From contig NHZP01000156.1 in assembly GCA_003313425.1 (NCBI GenBank), forward strand, positions 1-19,802: a DNA stretch of 19,802 nucleotides. Direction: 5' to 3'. Positions 9,931 through 18,040 of the stretch are shown piece after piece (position 1 is the stretch's first letter; every line of letters starts with the position of its first letter). The notes beneath the pieces were generated by a model. That model was not told the origin of the DNA. It was given only the letters and a program-made list of their open reading frames with translations, and did no database searches. Source of the DNA: Pseudopyrenochaeta lycopersici. Taxonomy: Eukaryota; Ascomycota; Dothideomycetes; Pleosporales; Pseudopyrenochaetaceae. The translations under genes and the position numbers were made by a program.

Positions 9931-10140
9931 AGAAGAATAGATAGTAAGTAGTATTAATTAGAAAAAAAAAGATAGTATAATAATATAAAAGAGTATAGTA
10001 AATAGAGATATTATAAGTAATAGAGTAGATAGTATAGTAGAAGTAATATTATAAAAGTTCCGAATTTAAAAAGAATAAAATAGTAGGAATAGTTTTAAAG
10101 TTAATAAGAATAATTAAAGTAAGTAGTAAGTAGTTAAAGA

Positions 10141-10329
10141 CTAACAGCAAAGACCGAAGGGATTAAGGTCGTTTTTGGGGTTAATCCCCTGAAAAACCCT
10201 AGCAGTTGGGGCCTTAATCCCTAAGGTCGATAATATCAATGGGATTAAGGTCTGAACTTGCGTGGATTGCGCTGCAACTTCACAGTCTAATGCATCTAAC
10301 TCCGTTGCGTTGATTGAACCAACTTTCAT
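10141..10329 (-). CDS. Hypothetical 62-residue open frame
   Basis: An uninterrupted minus-strand frame begins at an ATG complementary to 10327-10329 and fills the compositional island. The peptide (MKVGSINATELDALDCEVA at its start) is of mixed, protein-like composition with no membrane segment, and ends in NPFGLCC. It has no in-frame stop, although everything to its left is saturated with stops. I recognise no domain. It may be a fragment of a repeated element rather than a gene. It is divergent from the helicase gene, with about 290 bp between the two start codons. Confidence 0.25.
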   Translation of the reverse strand: MKVGSINATELDALDCEVAAQSTQVQTLIPLILSTLGIKAPTARVFQGINPKNDLNPFGLCC

Positions 10330-10330
10330 G
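10141..10330. repeat. Compositional island with GGGATTAAGG motifs in both orientations
   Basis: Base composition is ordinary here (many C, many CT), unlike both flanks. GGGATTAAGG occurs at 10159-10168 and 10241-10250, its reverse complement CCTTAATCCC at 10212-10221, and a related GGGGTTAATCCCC hairpin-like word at 10177-10189. AAGGTC follows or overlaps several copies. This looks like part of a transposable-element end or a repeat junction. Confidence 0.55.
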
Positions 10331-10593
10331 ACGATTGGACAAGTATGTCGTGAGATATTTAATGAAAAGTGTAATGGTTTTCGTGGTTGTTAGGGTAGGC
10401 CGTGCGCGTTTGAGTTGAGTAACAATGCCAAGATTAGGGTTTCGAGACACCATACAAAGTGCCCGGGGGAGAGTCCGACAGCGTGATAGACAAGGCATCA
10501 CAAAAAGAAAGTTCATTGAAGTACAGTAATTTCCGTTAGAACGACCGCGAGGATTGCAACCATATAAGGAAGAGAAAGGGCAATTTTATAGAG

Positions 10594-10600
10594 TATATAT
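10594..10600 (+). promoter_or_regulatory. TATA-like sequence before the helicase gene
   Basis: TATATAT lies about 20 bp before the ATG and TATAAG lies at 10563-10568, about 55 bp before it. Either could be a core promoter element. The ATG has A at -3 and G at +4, a good fungal start context. Confidence 0.3.
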
Positions 10601-10620
10601 TGTCTATGTAGATTAATACA

Positions 10621-13600
10621 ATGGAGCAGTTTACCAGCATTTTTGAGTATTTGCCCGCACAGCGCATCGCCGTATGCAAGAGCCACCAACAGGGTGTTAT
10701 TAAATCCCAGTTGAAGACCCATTTAGACACCAAGCATCAGGAATATGTTCGCAGGACACGTTGGGAAATCGTCGAGGTAGTACAGGCAGAGGCATCATTG
10801 CAACAATGGGCCATGACCCAAGACGAGGTTGTTTACCCCAGCCCAGAGTCCAGCCCGTTGCCCCATTTGCCGGTGTACCACGACGGATTGCGTTGCCAGC
10901 AGTGCCCGTACGTTAATCGTAGCATCAAACGTATCCAAGAGCATTGTCGACAAGAGCATGGTTGGAAGGGGGACAGTCGGCCGAAGCCAGGGCGTCCGTC
11001 AGGCACGCGAACCATGTGGGCAACCGTGTCATGCCAAAAGTTCCAAAACACCAGTAAGATGGGCCGATTGTTTGAGGTCAGCGCAGCCACAGAGGCCCAG
11101 CACACAGGCGACGCGGACGTGGACGTAAGCCGGGCGATTGAGGAGTCGTTGGTCCAGGCCACAGCCCAGTTAGAGGAGTTGGAAGAGAAGAAGAATTCCA
11201 CCATCCAAGCCAACGACGACCGGTACGATTTTAGCAAGTGGTTGGATCGAGCGGGTTGGGCCCGACATTTGAAAGGGTTGAAGCGTGATTGGTTGTTAAC
11301 AATGGCGACAAAGCCCACGACCAAGGAGCGCGCATTGTACGAGGTATGTTGGGCAGCACGCATGGTCATGTGGCGGGCACAGCAGGCGTCCAAGGCAAGT
11401 GTGGTCGGGTTACCAGCCATGATGTACATCAATCGGCGAGAGTTTGGTGGCAAGGGCAACGAGAAGCCGTTCAATGCGCAGCAAACAGGAAAAACAATGG
11501 TCAGGTACAGCAATTGGTGGTTGGAGATTATTTCATACATTTGGCGGACCCACGAGTTGCCCGTTGTCAGCAGCCGCAACGACGACGTGGAGGTGGAAGG
11601 AAAGAGACCGCCGTATCACATCAGTGGCAGGCAGGATATGTGGTTGCAAAAGATCAAGATGATCGTAGGGCGGGACCAGGAGGAGGATTGGTTTGAGGAG
11701 ATGGAGTCGGACGGCGAGGGCGACGAGGAGAGGTTGGACGAGACGCAGGAGGAGGAATTAGAGGGCCATGTGTTGCAGTTCATGTTAGCATTGTTGGACC
11801 ATTTTTTGGGCGACAGTGAGTACACGAGCGCGTTGATCAGTGGTATGGCCGTGTTGGGGATCAGCGCCGAGGACGGTTGGTTGAGCCCGTTGGTATACAC
11901 GCCCAAGCAGGCCGCCATCGTCAACACATCACGCATGTTGGTGTTGTACAAGTCGACCCAGTTGCGGCAGCAAGAAGTAGGCAAGTTAATGGCCGAGGGT
12001 TGGGGAGCAGAAGATGCAAAAGCCATGGCACCAAGCCATTTCCATTTGGTGCAGGAGATGGCCCAGCGGTTTATGACGTTGACCGATTACAATGGCAAGC
12101 CAACGCCCATTGATTATATACAGCGGTTGAAGGCATTTGGATTCCACATCCGGTACAACACGAACGCAGAGGGAGTGGTCGATTGGAACGGCGATACGTT
12201 GTTGTACCGTAACATCCGGTTCAGCATGCCGCAAATGCGGTCGATGATCCACGGCACAATGGCCAGCACACGACAACAGATTGTAAGGGATTTAATGTTG
12301 TTGCAGATAGACGACGAGGGCGCGATAGCCAAAGACACAACGGCGTTGCCAGTCATCGATTGGGCAAGGTTGGTCGACAATGCAGCCGAGCAGCGGGTTG
12401 GGTGGAGTTTCATGGAAGACCCGCGCAACAAAAATGCCACAAGCGTAGATGATCCCAAGCAGTGGTTAGCGCAGCGGGTACAGAAGGAAAAGGCCATACA
12501 AAATAGTTTTATCGACGTTGAGGTGACACGGGCGGCGTTACCCAGAGGTGGAAGCGTGGTGTGGTTACGGGACCGCATACAGGCATACGGGCAAGCCATG
12601 AAAGAAGCCCGACACAAGTTGGCAGCGTTAGTCCATATGACAGGAGGTGCACCAGCGCGGGCGACGGAGTTGGTGACGGTCAAATACAAAAATAGCGCGA
12701 ATGGTGACAGTCGAGGAATTTTTATCGAAGATGGGTTGGTAGTGTTTGTTACCAAATATCACAAGAATATCGGACAGTCAGGCAACGGTAAAGTAATCCA
12801 CCGATATTTACCACGCGAAGTAGGCGAATTAGTCGTTTATTATTTGTGGTTCGCCAGCCCGTTTTGGCACCAGATCGAGGGGGCGGTTCGTGGCAAGGCG
12901 GTAGACACGAGCGCATATATGTGGGAGCCCCAGCCGGAGCAGGGTTGGCAGAAACCCGAGAGGAAAAGAAGACGCGGTGCCGAGAGCGTCCAGTGCCGCA
13001 GCAAGAGCGCAAAGAGAGACAGCAGATGCCGCAGCGTCGGTCGAGCGAGCCAGGATTCGTGGGAAGAGGGGGCCGAGTCGGGTGACGATACAGAGCAACC
13101 AGACGACCAGCAGCGCCCCATAGAGTTGTGGAACACCAACCGGGTCAAGCACGCGATGCAGAAAGCATCGTTGCCGCATATGGGTGTCAAGTTAAATGTG
13201 CAGGCGTGGAGACATGGCACCAAGGCGATGTACCGTCGATACATTCACAACCGGGCCGCGGTCAAGGCATTTTTAGACGCCGACGAGGACAGTGACGGTT
13301 CAGAAAACGAAGATGAGTTTTTCGACATCCAGACAGGTCACGGCAGCCGCATGGCCGGCGGCATATACGGACGACCCGTCACGGAGGCCATGTTCAGCGT
13401 CGAGGCGAAGAGGGTCGGGTTACGTTTGGCCAGCATGGAGTGGCATGCGTTTTTGCAGATTCCGTCCACCATGTCGATGAAACCGCGGAAAGGCACGCAG
13501 GCAGCAGCAGCCCGTAAAGAAGCAGTAGAGGAAGAATACCGTCGGTGGAAGATGATGCGGTTGGTGGACGTAGACGCCGAGTTGAAGAATTTGGTGGGGG

Positions 13601-15384
13601 ACCAGGCCGAATTCCGCAGCGTCCAAAGGCCAGCCATCCAAGCGATTATGCAGCACAAGAGCCCAGTAGTAGCCATCATGGGCACAGGGGCCGGCAAGAG
13701 CGTGTTGTTCATGTTGCCAGCGTCGGTGTCCACCGGGGTAACGATCGTGATTGTTCCGTTGGTTGCATTGCGGTTCGACATGAAAGAGCGGTGCGAGCAG
13801 TTGGGCATTGTCAGTGCAGAATGGAACAGTCGACGGCCGCACGAGTCCGCGCAAGTCATGTTTGTAACGCCCGAGGCAGCGGTGGGCGAGATGTTTGGCG
13901 ATTACATCACCCGACAGCGGTTGATGGGACGTTTGGATCGGATTGTGGTGGACGAGTGTCATGCCGTATTAGATTCGTTGGACGGTTTCCGTAGCCGGAT
14001 GTTGAAGTTAAGAAGTTTGGTTCGAGTGGAGACACAGATGGTGTATTTAACGGCGACATTGCGGCCCAGCGAAGAGCAGCAGTTCATCGACGTGATGGGA
14101 TTACCGTCCAAGAGGCAGTGCCAGTGGTTCCGCGGACAGACGACGCGTAAGAACATCCGATATCGAGTACATGCGTACGACACAGCCGACGAGCAGCAAG
14201 CAGTCCAGCATTTGGTGGAGGATTTGAAGAATAAGTACCCGTTGCCCGGCCAGGTTGTTGTGTATTGCGGTTTAGTGAAGCGAACAAAAGACATGGCCAA
14301 GAAGTTAGGGGCCGTTTGTTACCATCGGGAAGTTGGCAGTATCGAAGAGAAGAAGGAGATTGTCAAACAATTAACCAGTGGACAACAGCAGGTGTTCACA
14401 GCGACCAACGCGTTAGGGTTAGGGATCGATGCGCCGACGATCCGCGCGGTAGTTCACATAGGCACAATCCGCAAGATGCGGCATTACGCACAAGAAAGTG
14501 GCCGGGCAGGGCGTGATGGTAAGCCGAGTGAGGCAATCATCATGCGAGGGTATCGGAAAACACGACAAGGGAGGGTGTATGGTAAGTTTGGCAAGGACGT
14601 GGAGGCAGAGATGCAGGATTTGATTGCGGGAGAGGGGTGTATGCGGAAGGTGATTGACCAGGCGATGGATGGGGCGGATGGAGTGGATGGGGTGGACACG
14701 CGGTGGGAGTGCGAGGAGGATGAGGAGCGGTGTCAACGTTGCGCGAGGCCAGGGGTAGGGAGGGCGCAGGAAGAGGAGTGGGTGACAGCAGAAAAGATGG
14801 AGTTTGAGCAGCAGGGCAGGGGGCGGAAATGGTTGGCGGAGCAAGAGATGGAGCGGCAGTGCAGAGAAGCAGCAGAGGTGGAGGCATTGGTGGAGTTGAT
14901 GGAGGAGTGGCGGGTAGGGTGTCAGTTGTGCCGGGCGTGGGGGGAAGATGGAAGGGGACATGAGTTGGAGGATTGCGTTCACGAGCAGGCGGAGAACGCG
15001 CGAGAAGGGTGCGAGAGGTTCCAGAAGGATTGGATTTATGTTAAGTTTTCATGTTGTTATGATTGTAAATTGCCGCAGGCGTTATGCAGGAGTTTTGAGA
15101 TGGATATCATGGATGGGGGGTACAGAAAAAAGGCAGGGAGAAGATGTCAGTACGAGGGCGTGTTGATGAAGACATTGGTAGTGGCGTTAATGCGGGAGGT
15201 GTTTAAGGTTCCGGAGTTTTTTCACGGGGCGATAAAAGAGGATGGGGTTGCGGGGGGTTGGGGTTTGAGGAGGACGAGGAGGACGAGGAGGACGAGGACG
15301 AGGTTGTTGGGGGGACATTCCGGGCGATCGTGCAATGGGGGAGCGGGAGGAAGCGATGGGGAGGGATTGAAGGGAACAAGTTGA
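10621..15384 (+). CDS. Telomere-linked RecQ-type helicase with OrsD-like zinc finger and tyrosine-recombinase-like core
   Basis: An intact, intronless 1587-residue frame. An in-frame TAG at 10609-10611 lies just before the chosen ATG. Residues 1-115 resemble an OrsD/DUF3505 N-terminus: C19, H34, H39, then a C2H2 finger C92-x2-C95-x12-H108-x4-H113. Residues about 670-920 carry a tyrosine-recombinase-like pattern: R680 (GGAPARATEL), K715, R864-H865, H907 and Y916 at the usual +9 spacing, with a basic then acidic insert at about 775-835. The RecQ motor follows: Walker A GTGAGKS (1021-1027), DECH (1111-1114), TAT (1144-1146), motif V near 1262-1270 and motif VI QESGRAGRDG (1291-1300). The tail is Cys-rich (C1364, C1371, C1374; C1434/C1437; C1479-x2-C1482-x6-C1489) and ends in an Arg/Thr and Gly low-complexity stretch. 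RecQ proteins are ATP-driven 3'-5' DNA helicases; relatives lie beside fungal telomeres and are thought to act in telomere maintenance. All Leu codons are TTA/TTG. Recombinase activity is inference. Confidence 0.93.
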   Translation: MEQFTSIFEYLPAQRIAVCKSHQQGVIKSQLKTHLDTKHQEYVRRTRWEIVEVVQAEASLQQWAMTQDEVVYPSPESSPLPHLPVYHDGLRCQQCPYVNRSIKRIQEHCRQEHGWKGDSRPKPGRPSGTRTMWATVSCQKFQNTSKMGRLFEVSAATEAQHTGDADVDVSRAIEESLVQATAQLEELEEKKNSTIQANDDRYDFSKWLDRAGWARHLKGLKRDWLLTMATKPTTKERALYEVCWAARMVMWRAQQASKASVVGLPAMMYINRREFGGKGNEKPFNAQQTGKTMVRYSNWWLEIISYIWRTHELPVVSSRNDDVEVEGKRPPYHISGRQDMWLQKIKMIVGRDQEEDWFEEMESDGEGDEERLDETQEEELEGHVLQFMLALLDHFLGDSEYTSALISGMAVLGISAEDGWLSPLVYTPKQAAIVNTSRMLVLYKSTQLRQQEVGKLMAEGWGAEDAKAMAPSHFHLVQEMAQRFMTLTDYNGKPTPIDYIQRLKAFGFHIRYNTNAEGVVDWNGDTLLYRNIRFSMPQMRSMIHGTMASTRQQIVRDLMLLQIDDEGAIAKDTTALPVIDWARLVDNAAEQRVGWSFMEDPRNKNATSVDDPKQWLAQRVQKEKAIQNSFIDVEVTRAALPRGGSVVWLRDRIQAYGQAMKEARHKLAALVHMTGGAPARATELVTVKYKNSANGDSRGIFIEDGLVVFVTKYHKNIGQSGNGKVIHRYLPREVGELVVYYLWFASPFWHQIEGAVRGKAVDTSAYMWEPQPEQGWQKPERKRRRGAESVQCRSKSAKRDSRCRSVGRASQDSWEEGAESGDDTEQPDDQQRPIELWNTNRVKHAMQKASLPHMGVKLNVQAWRHGTKAMYRRYIHNRAAVKAFLDADEDSDGSENEDEFFDIQTGHGSRMAGGIYGRPVTEAMFSVEAKRVGLRLASMEWHAFLQIPSTMSMKPRKGTQAAAARKEAVEEEYRRWKMMRLVDVDAELKNLVGDQAEFRSVQRPAIQAIMQHKSPVVAIMGTGAGKSVLFMLPASVSTGVTIVIVPLVALRFDMKERCEQLGIVSAEWNSRRPHESAQVMFVTPEAAVGEMFGDYITRQRLMGRLDRIVVDECHAVLDSLDGFRSRMLKLRSLVRVETQMVYLTATLRPSEEQQFIDVMGLPSKRQCQWFRGQTTRKNIRYRVHAYDTADEQQAVQHLVEDLKNKYPLPGQVVVYCGLVKRTKDMAKKLGAVCYHREVGSIEEKKEIVKQLTSGQQQVFTATNALGLGIDAPTIRAVVHIGTIRKMRHYAQESGRAGRDGKPSEAIIMRGYRKTRQGRVYGKFGKDVEAEMQDLIAGEGCMRKVIDQAMDGADGVDGVDTRWECEEDEERCQRCARPGVGRAQEEEWVTAEKMEFEQQGRGRKWLAEQEMERQCREAAEVEALVELMEEWRVGCQLCRAWGEDGRGHELEDCVHEQAENAREGCERFQKDWIYVKFSCCYDCKLPQALCRSFEMDIMDGGYRKKAGRRCQYEGVLMKTLVVALMREVFKVPEFFHGAIKEDGVAGGWGLRRTRRTRRTRTRLLGGHSGRSCNGGAGGSDGEGLKGTS
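15267..15303 (+). repeat. 9-bp GAGGAGGAC microsatellite inside the helicase gene
   Basis: Three GAGGAGGAC units (15267-15293) followed by GAGGACGAGG encode an Arg-Arg-Thr repeat near the C-terminus. Length variation here would change the protein tail without shifting the frame. Confidence 0.8.
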
Positions 15385-15572
15385 GTTGGATTATTGGGAG
15401 GATTGTTGGGTGTTTGAAGGGTTAGGGTCACGTGAGTGGCATGAGACCCCAGTGGGATCCGGAGTGACATTTTCAAAACAGTACAGTATAACGTAATAGA
15501 GGCAGTAGCAGTACAGGGTTTGTAAGGGTGTAAGGAGTGTTTTTGATAGTTATTTGATAAGAGTTGGGGTTA

Positions 15573-15850
15573 ATGCCCGTACAATAATCCCAGGGAAGAC
15601 GTAAACACCCGTACAAGAATTTGCAGGGGAGTAGAGGGAAGCCCGTACAAGGATTTAGGGGAGAAGGTAGATGTTCGTACAAGGATTGCAGAGAGAAGTG
15701 GGATGCCCGTATAAGAATTTACAGGAGAAGTTGGACGTCCGTACAAGGATTGTATGGAGTAGTTAAATAAGGGAGGGAGAGAGATTTGAAGAGTTGAATG
15801 AAGGGAGGGAAAGAGATTTAAAGGAGAGGAGGGGAATGCCCGTATAAGAA
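15573..15850 (+). repeat. 32-bp degenerate repeats with a CCCGTACAAG core
   Basis: The CGTA(C/T)AA core falls at 15578, 15610, 15644, 15676, 15708 and 15740, spaced 32, 34, 32, 32 and 32 bp, with one more copy at 15841. A GGATTTGCAGGGGAGAAG-like arm follows most cores. Confidence 0.75.
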
Positions 15851-16030
15851 TCCCAGGGGAGAGGTAACCCGTCCGGTGGCAGAACGCGGAGCGTAACAGA
15901 GGGATGGGGGTTTGGGCCCGTAAGGTGTCATAAGAAGAAAGGAGGGGAAAGAGGGAGAGAAGGGGTACCCGAACCCGAAGGGCAGAGGAAACCCGTAGGG
16001 TGTAATAGAAGGGGAGGCGTAAAAGGTAGG

Positions 16031-16063
16031 GTAAGTTCCGGCCCCAGCAGGGGCGGAAGTTAC
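16031..16063. repeat. Near-perfect hairpin GTAAGTTCCGGCCCC / GGGGCGGAAGTTAC
   Basis: Two GC-rich arms flank a 4-nt AGCA loop. Related words occur at 16211 (GTTCCGGCGCCGTCAGGGAC) and 16260-16282 (GTTCCGTTCGG, later GGAACCGAA), suggesting three diverged copies of one hairpin element. A terminator or small-element role cannot be judged from sequence alone. Confidence 0.55.
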
Positions 16064-16259
16064 GGGCAACAAAGCGATATAAAAAACAGGGGTAAGTAAG
16101 GTAGGGTGGAGAGGGCAGCAAGGATGGAGGGCAAGAAAGGGTTGCAGAAGCAAGGTAAGAAGGTAGAGAGTGGGCGGACAGTAGGTAGACGTTAGGTGCA
16201 GGTAGGAGGAGTTCCGGCGCCGTCAGGGACAGAATTTGGGAGTAGTAAGGAATAGTAAA

Positions 16260-16282
16260 GTTCCGTTCGGGCTGGAACCGAA
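16260..16282. repeat. Third hairpin copy, containing one of the two CT dinucleotides
   Basis: TTCGG (16266-16270) pairs with CCGAA (16278-16282). The alternative stem GTTCC / GGAAC (16260-16264 / 16274-16278) is also possible. The CT at 16272-16273 lies in the loop in either fold. Confidence 0.4.
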
Positions 16283-17965
16283 ATCAGAAAGGTAGCCCCG
16301 ACCCGTTCAGTAGTATGTTGTAGCCGTAGAGAAGAGGCCCGTAGAGAAGACGAACAAGGCAGGTAGCCGGTTAGTGTAAGAGGAAAGGAGAAGAAGAGGG
16401 GAAACCGTCCGGTGTAGGAGAAATGAAGGGTTAGGCGGTGAGCCCGTCCGTGCAGGAAAAGAAGCCGAACACAGCGGGTTGGTAAGGATATAAAGTAGAA
16501 AGAAGAGTTTGGATTATATTAGTAAAAGAAGGTTTAGGTTTTAAAGTAAGGCAGATTAGGAAAAAGTATAATGTTTTAATAAAGTAGATTGCAGGGGAAG
16601 AAGGCGAAGAAATGAGGATTAGGGTTTTAGAGGTAAAGAGAAGGTTAGAGTGGTAGGAAAGAGGTAAAGGGGAATGTTAAAAGCGAAAAAAAGGGAGAAG
16701 AGAGTTGTAGAGAAGAGAAAAGGGCGGTGAGAGTTGGGAGGACAGGTAAAGATGAAGTTAAAAAAGTTGTGAAAGGGAGGTAAGTAGAGAAAACAGGAGA
16801 AGGTAGAGAGAGTAGAGAAAGTAGAGTAGGAGAAAAGAGAAGAAGAGAAAGAAGAGAAAAGAAGAGTAAGATAAGAGTAAAAATAGAAGAAGGAAAGGGT
16901 AAAGTGGTAAAACGAGTTAGTTTGGTAAGAAAAGAAGAAAGGCAAAAAGGGTAAGAGTAAGTAGAAGAAAAGAGTAGTTTAGTAGTTAAAAGAGGGTTAT
17001 AAAGAAAGTAAGGGAGAGGTAGAGGGTAAGGGAGAAAGTAGAAGTGAGGGTTGTAGGGGCGTAGAAGGGTAGGGGAGAGGGTTTAGAGTTAAAAGAAAGA
17101 GGTAAGGGGAAGGTTAAAGAGAAGAAAAGAGAAGAAGAGGAGGAAAGAAAAGGTAGTAAGTGTTAGAAGAGGGGAAAGAGGTTGAGAGAGTGTAAGAGTA
17201 AGGGTTTGGAAGGTTAAAAAGAGTTAGAGTCGTAGGAAAGGATAAGAAGGTAAGTTGAAAGAGAAAAAAGAGAAAAGAAAAAGAGTTGCAGGAAGAGAAA
17301 AGAAGGTTAAAAGTAGAGGGAAAGGGAAGGTAAGAGTTAGAAGGAAGAAGTAGAGAGAAAGTAAAAGAAGTTTAACAAGGGAGGTAAGTTGTAAAAAGGA
17401 GAGAGTAGAGAAAGTAGAGTAGAGAAGAAGAGAAGAGGAAGGAAAAAAAGTAAGTAGAGAGTAGGTGCAAGTGTGAGAGAGAAAGTAAAGAAAAGTAGAG
17501 GGGTAAAGTTGTAAAAGTCGTAGAAAAAAGAGAAAAGAAGAGTAAGAGAAGAGTAAAAAAGGAGAAGGAAAAAGAGGAAAGAGTAAAAGGATAAGTTTAG
17601 TAAGAAAAGAGTAAATAGAAGAAAAGAGGGTTATGGTTTGAGAAGAGAGTAAGGGAGAGGGAGAGGGTAAAAAAAGAGAGGGTTATGGTTTTGAGAGAAA
17701 GAGAGTAAGGTTTAGAGAGGGAAAAGTAGGGAAAAGTAGAGAGTAGGGGAAAAGGAGTAAGTTAAAGAGAGAAGGTAAAAAGAAGTGTATAGTAAAGTAA
17801 AGGAGAAAAGAGAGAAGAGTAAAAAAAAAAGTAGAAATAGAGAAGGGTTAGTTTAAGAGAGAAAGAGTTTAAAAAGAGAAGAGAGTTTTGTTAGATAGAA
17901 AAGGGAGAAGGAGGATAGAAGTGGGAGTAAAGGGTAGGAAAGAGAGGAGAAAGAAAGAGAGTAGA

Positions 17966-18040
17966 GGGTGAGGGAGAGTAAGAGTAAGGGTGAGGGAGAG
18001 TAAGAGTGAGGGTGAGGGAGAGTAAGAGTGAGGGTGAGGA
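17966..18040 (+). repeat. 22-bp tandem repeat, three and a half units
   Basis: GGGTGAGGGAGAGTAAGAGT(A/G)A starts at 17966, 17988, 18010 and 18032. The same family reappears at the window end (about 19715-19802). Confidence 0.85.

Larger units (their letters stand above)
8953..10140. other. C-poor degenerate repetitive DNA
   Basis: Almost no cytosine but plentiful G on the + strand, made of TAG, GTA and AAAG words. No gene is visible. It includes a 79-bp direct duplication, a degenerate GTAGTAAGTAAA-type array (about 9415-9740) and a 29-bp tandem. The words look like GCA/AGC/AAG-rich low-complexity sequence in which every CpA has become TpA. Confidence 0.6.
15385..16499. other. 3' flank of the helicase gene, no further gene seen
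   Basis: G-rich DNA without CT (one exception at 16272). It holds the 32-bp CCCGTAC repeats, recurrent CCCGT words (for example 15867, 15917, 15991, 16338, 16443), TTCCG-type hairpins and an 8-bp palindrome TCACGTGA at 15428-15435. Minus-strand open frames here (for example 15570-16121) are pyrimidine-codon artefacts of the strand bias. Confidence 0.6.

Noticed and set aside
10833..11579. 248-codon minus-strand open frame inside the helicase gene, and similar antisense frames at 12114-12755, 13338-13962 and 14419-14982
   Set aside because: They overlap an intact helicase frame, have no recognisable domain, and are expected because TAG cannot occur on the minus strand of CT-free DNA.
14413..14424. 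TTAGGGTTAGGG inside the helicase gene
   Set aside because: It encodes Leu-Gly-Leu-Gly of helicase motif V with the TTA codons forced by the CT-free bias, so it is coding sequence and not telomeric repeat.
10621..15384. Leucine codon reassignment (as in CTG-clade yeasts) as the cause of missing CTN codons
   Set aside because: All CT dinucleotides are missing, including those across codon borders and in non-coding flanks, and the relics use CTN normally.
15573..15850. CRISPR-like array
   Set aside because: Spacing of 32 bp is the full unit with no unique spacers, cores vary, and the context is fungal.
15570..16121. 183-codon minus-strand open frame
   Set aside because: It lies in repeats. 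Its Leu/Pro/Ser/Tyr-rich composition follows from the pyrimidine-rich complement, and its apparent repeat is the 32-bp DNA repeat.
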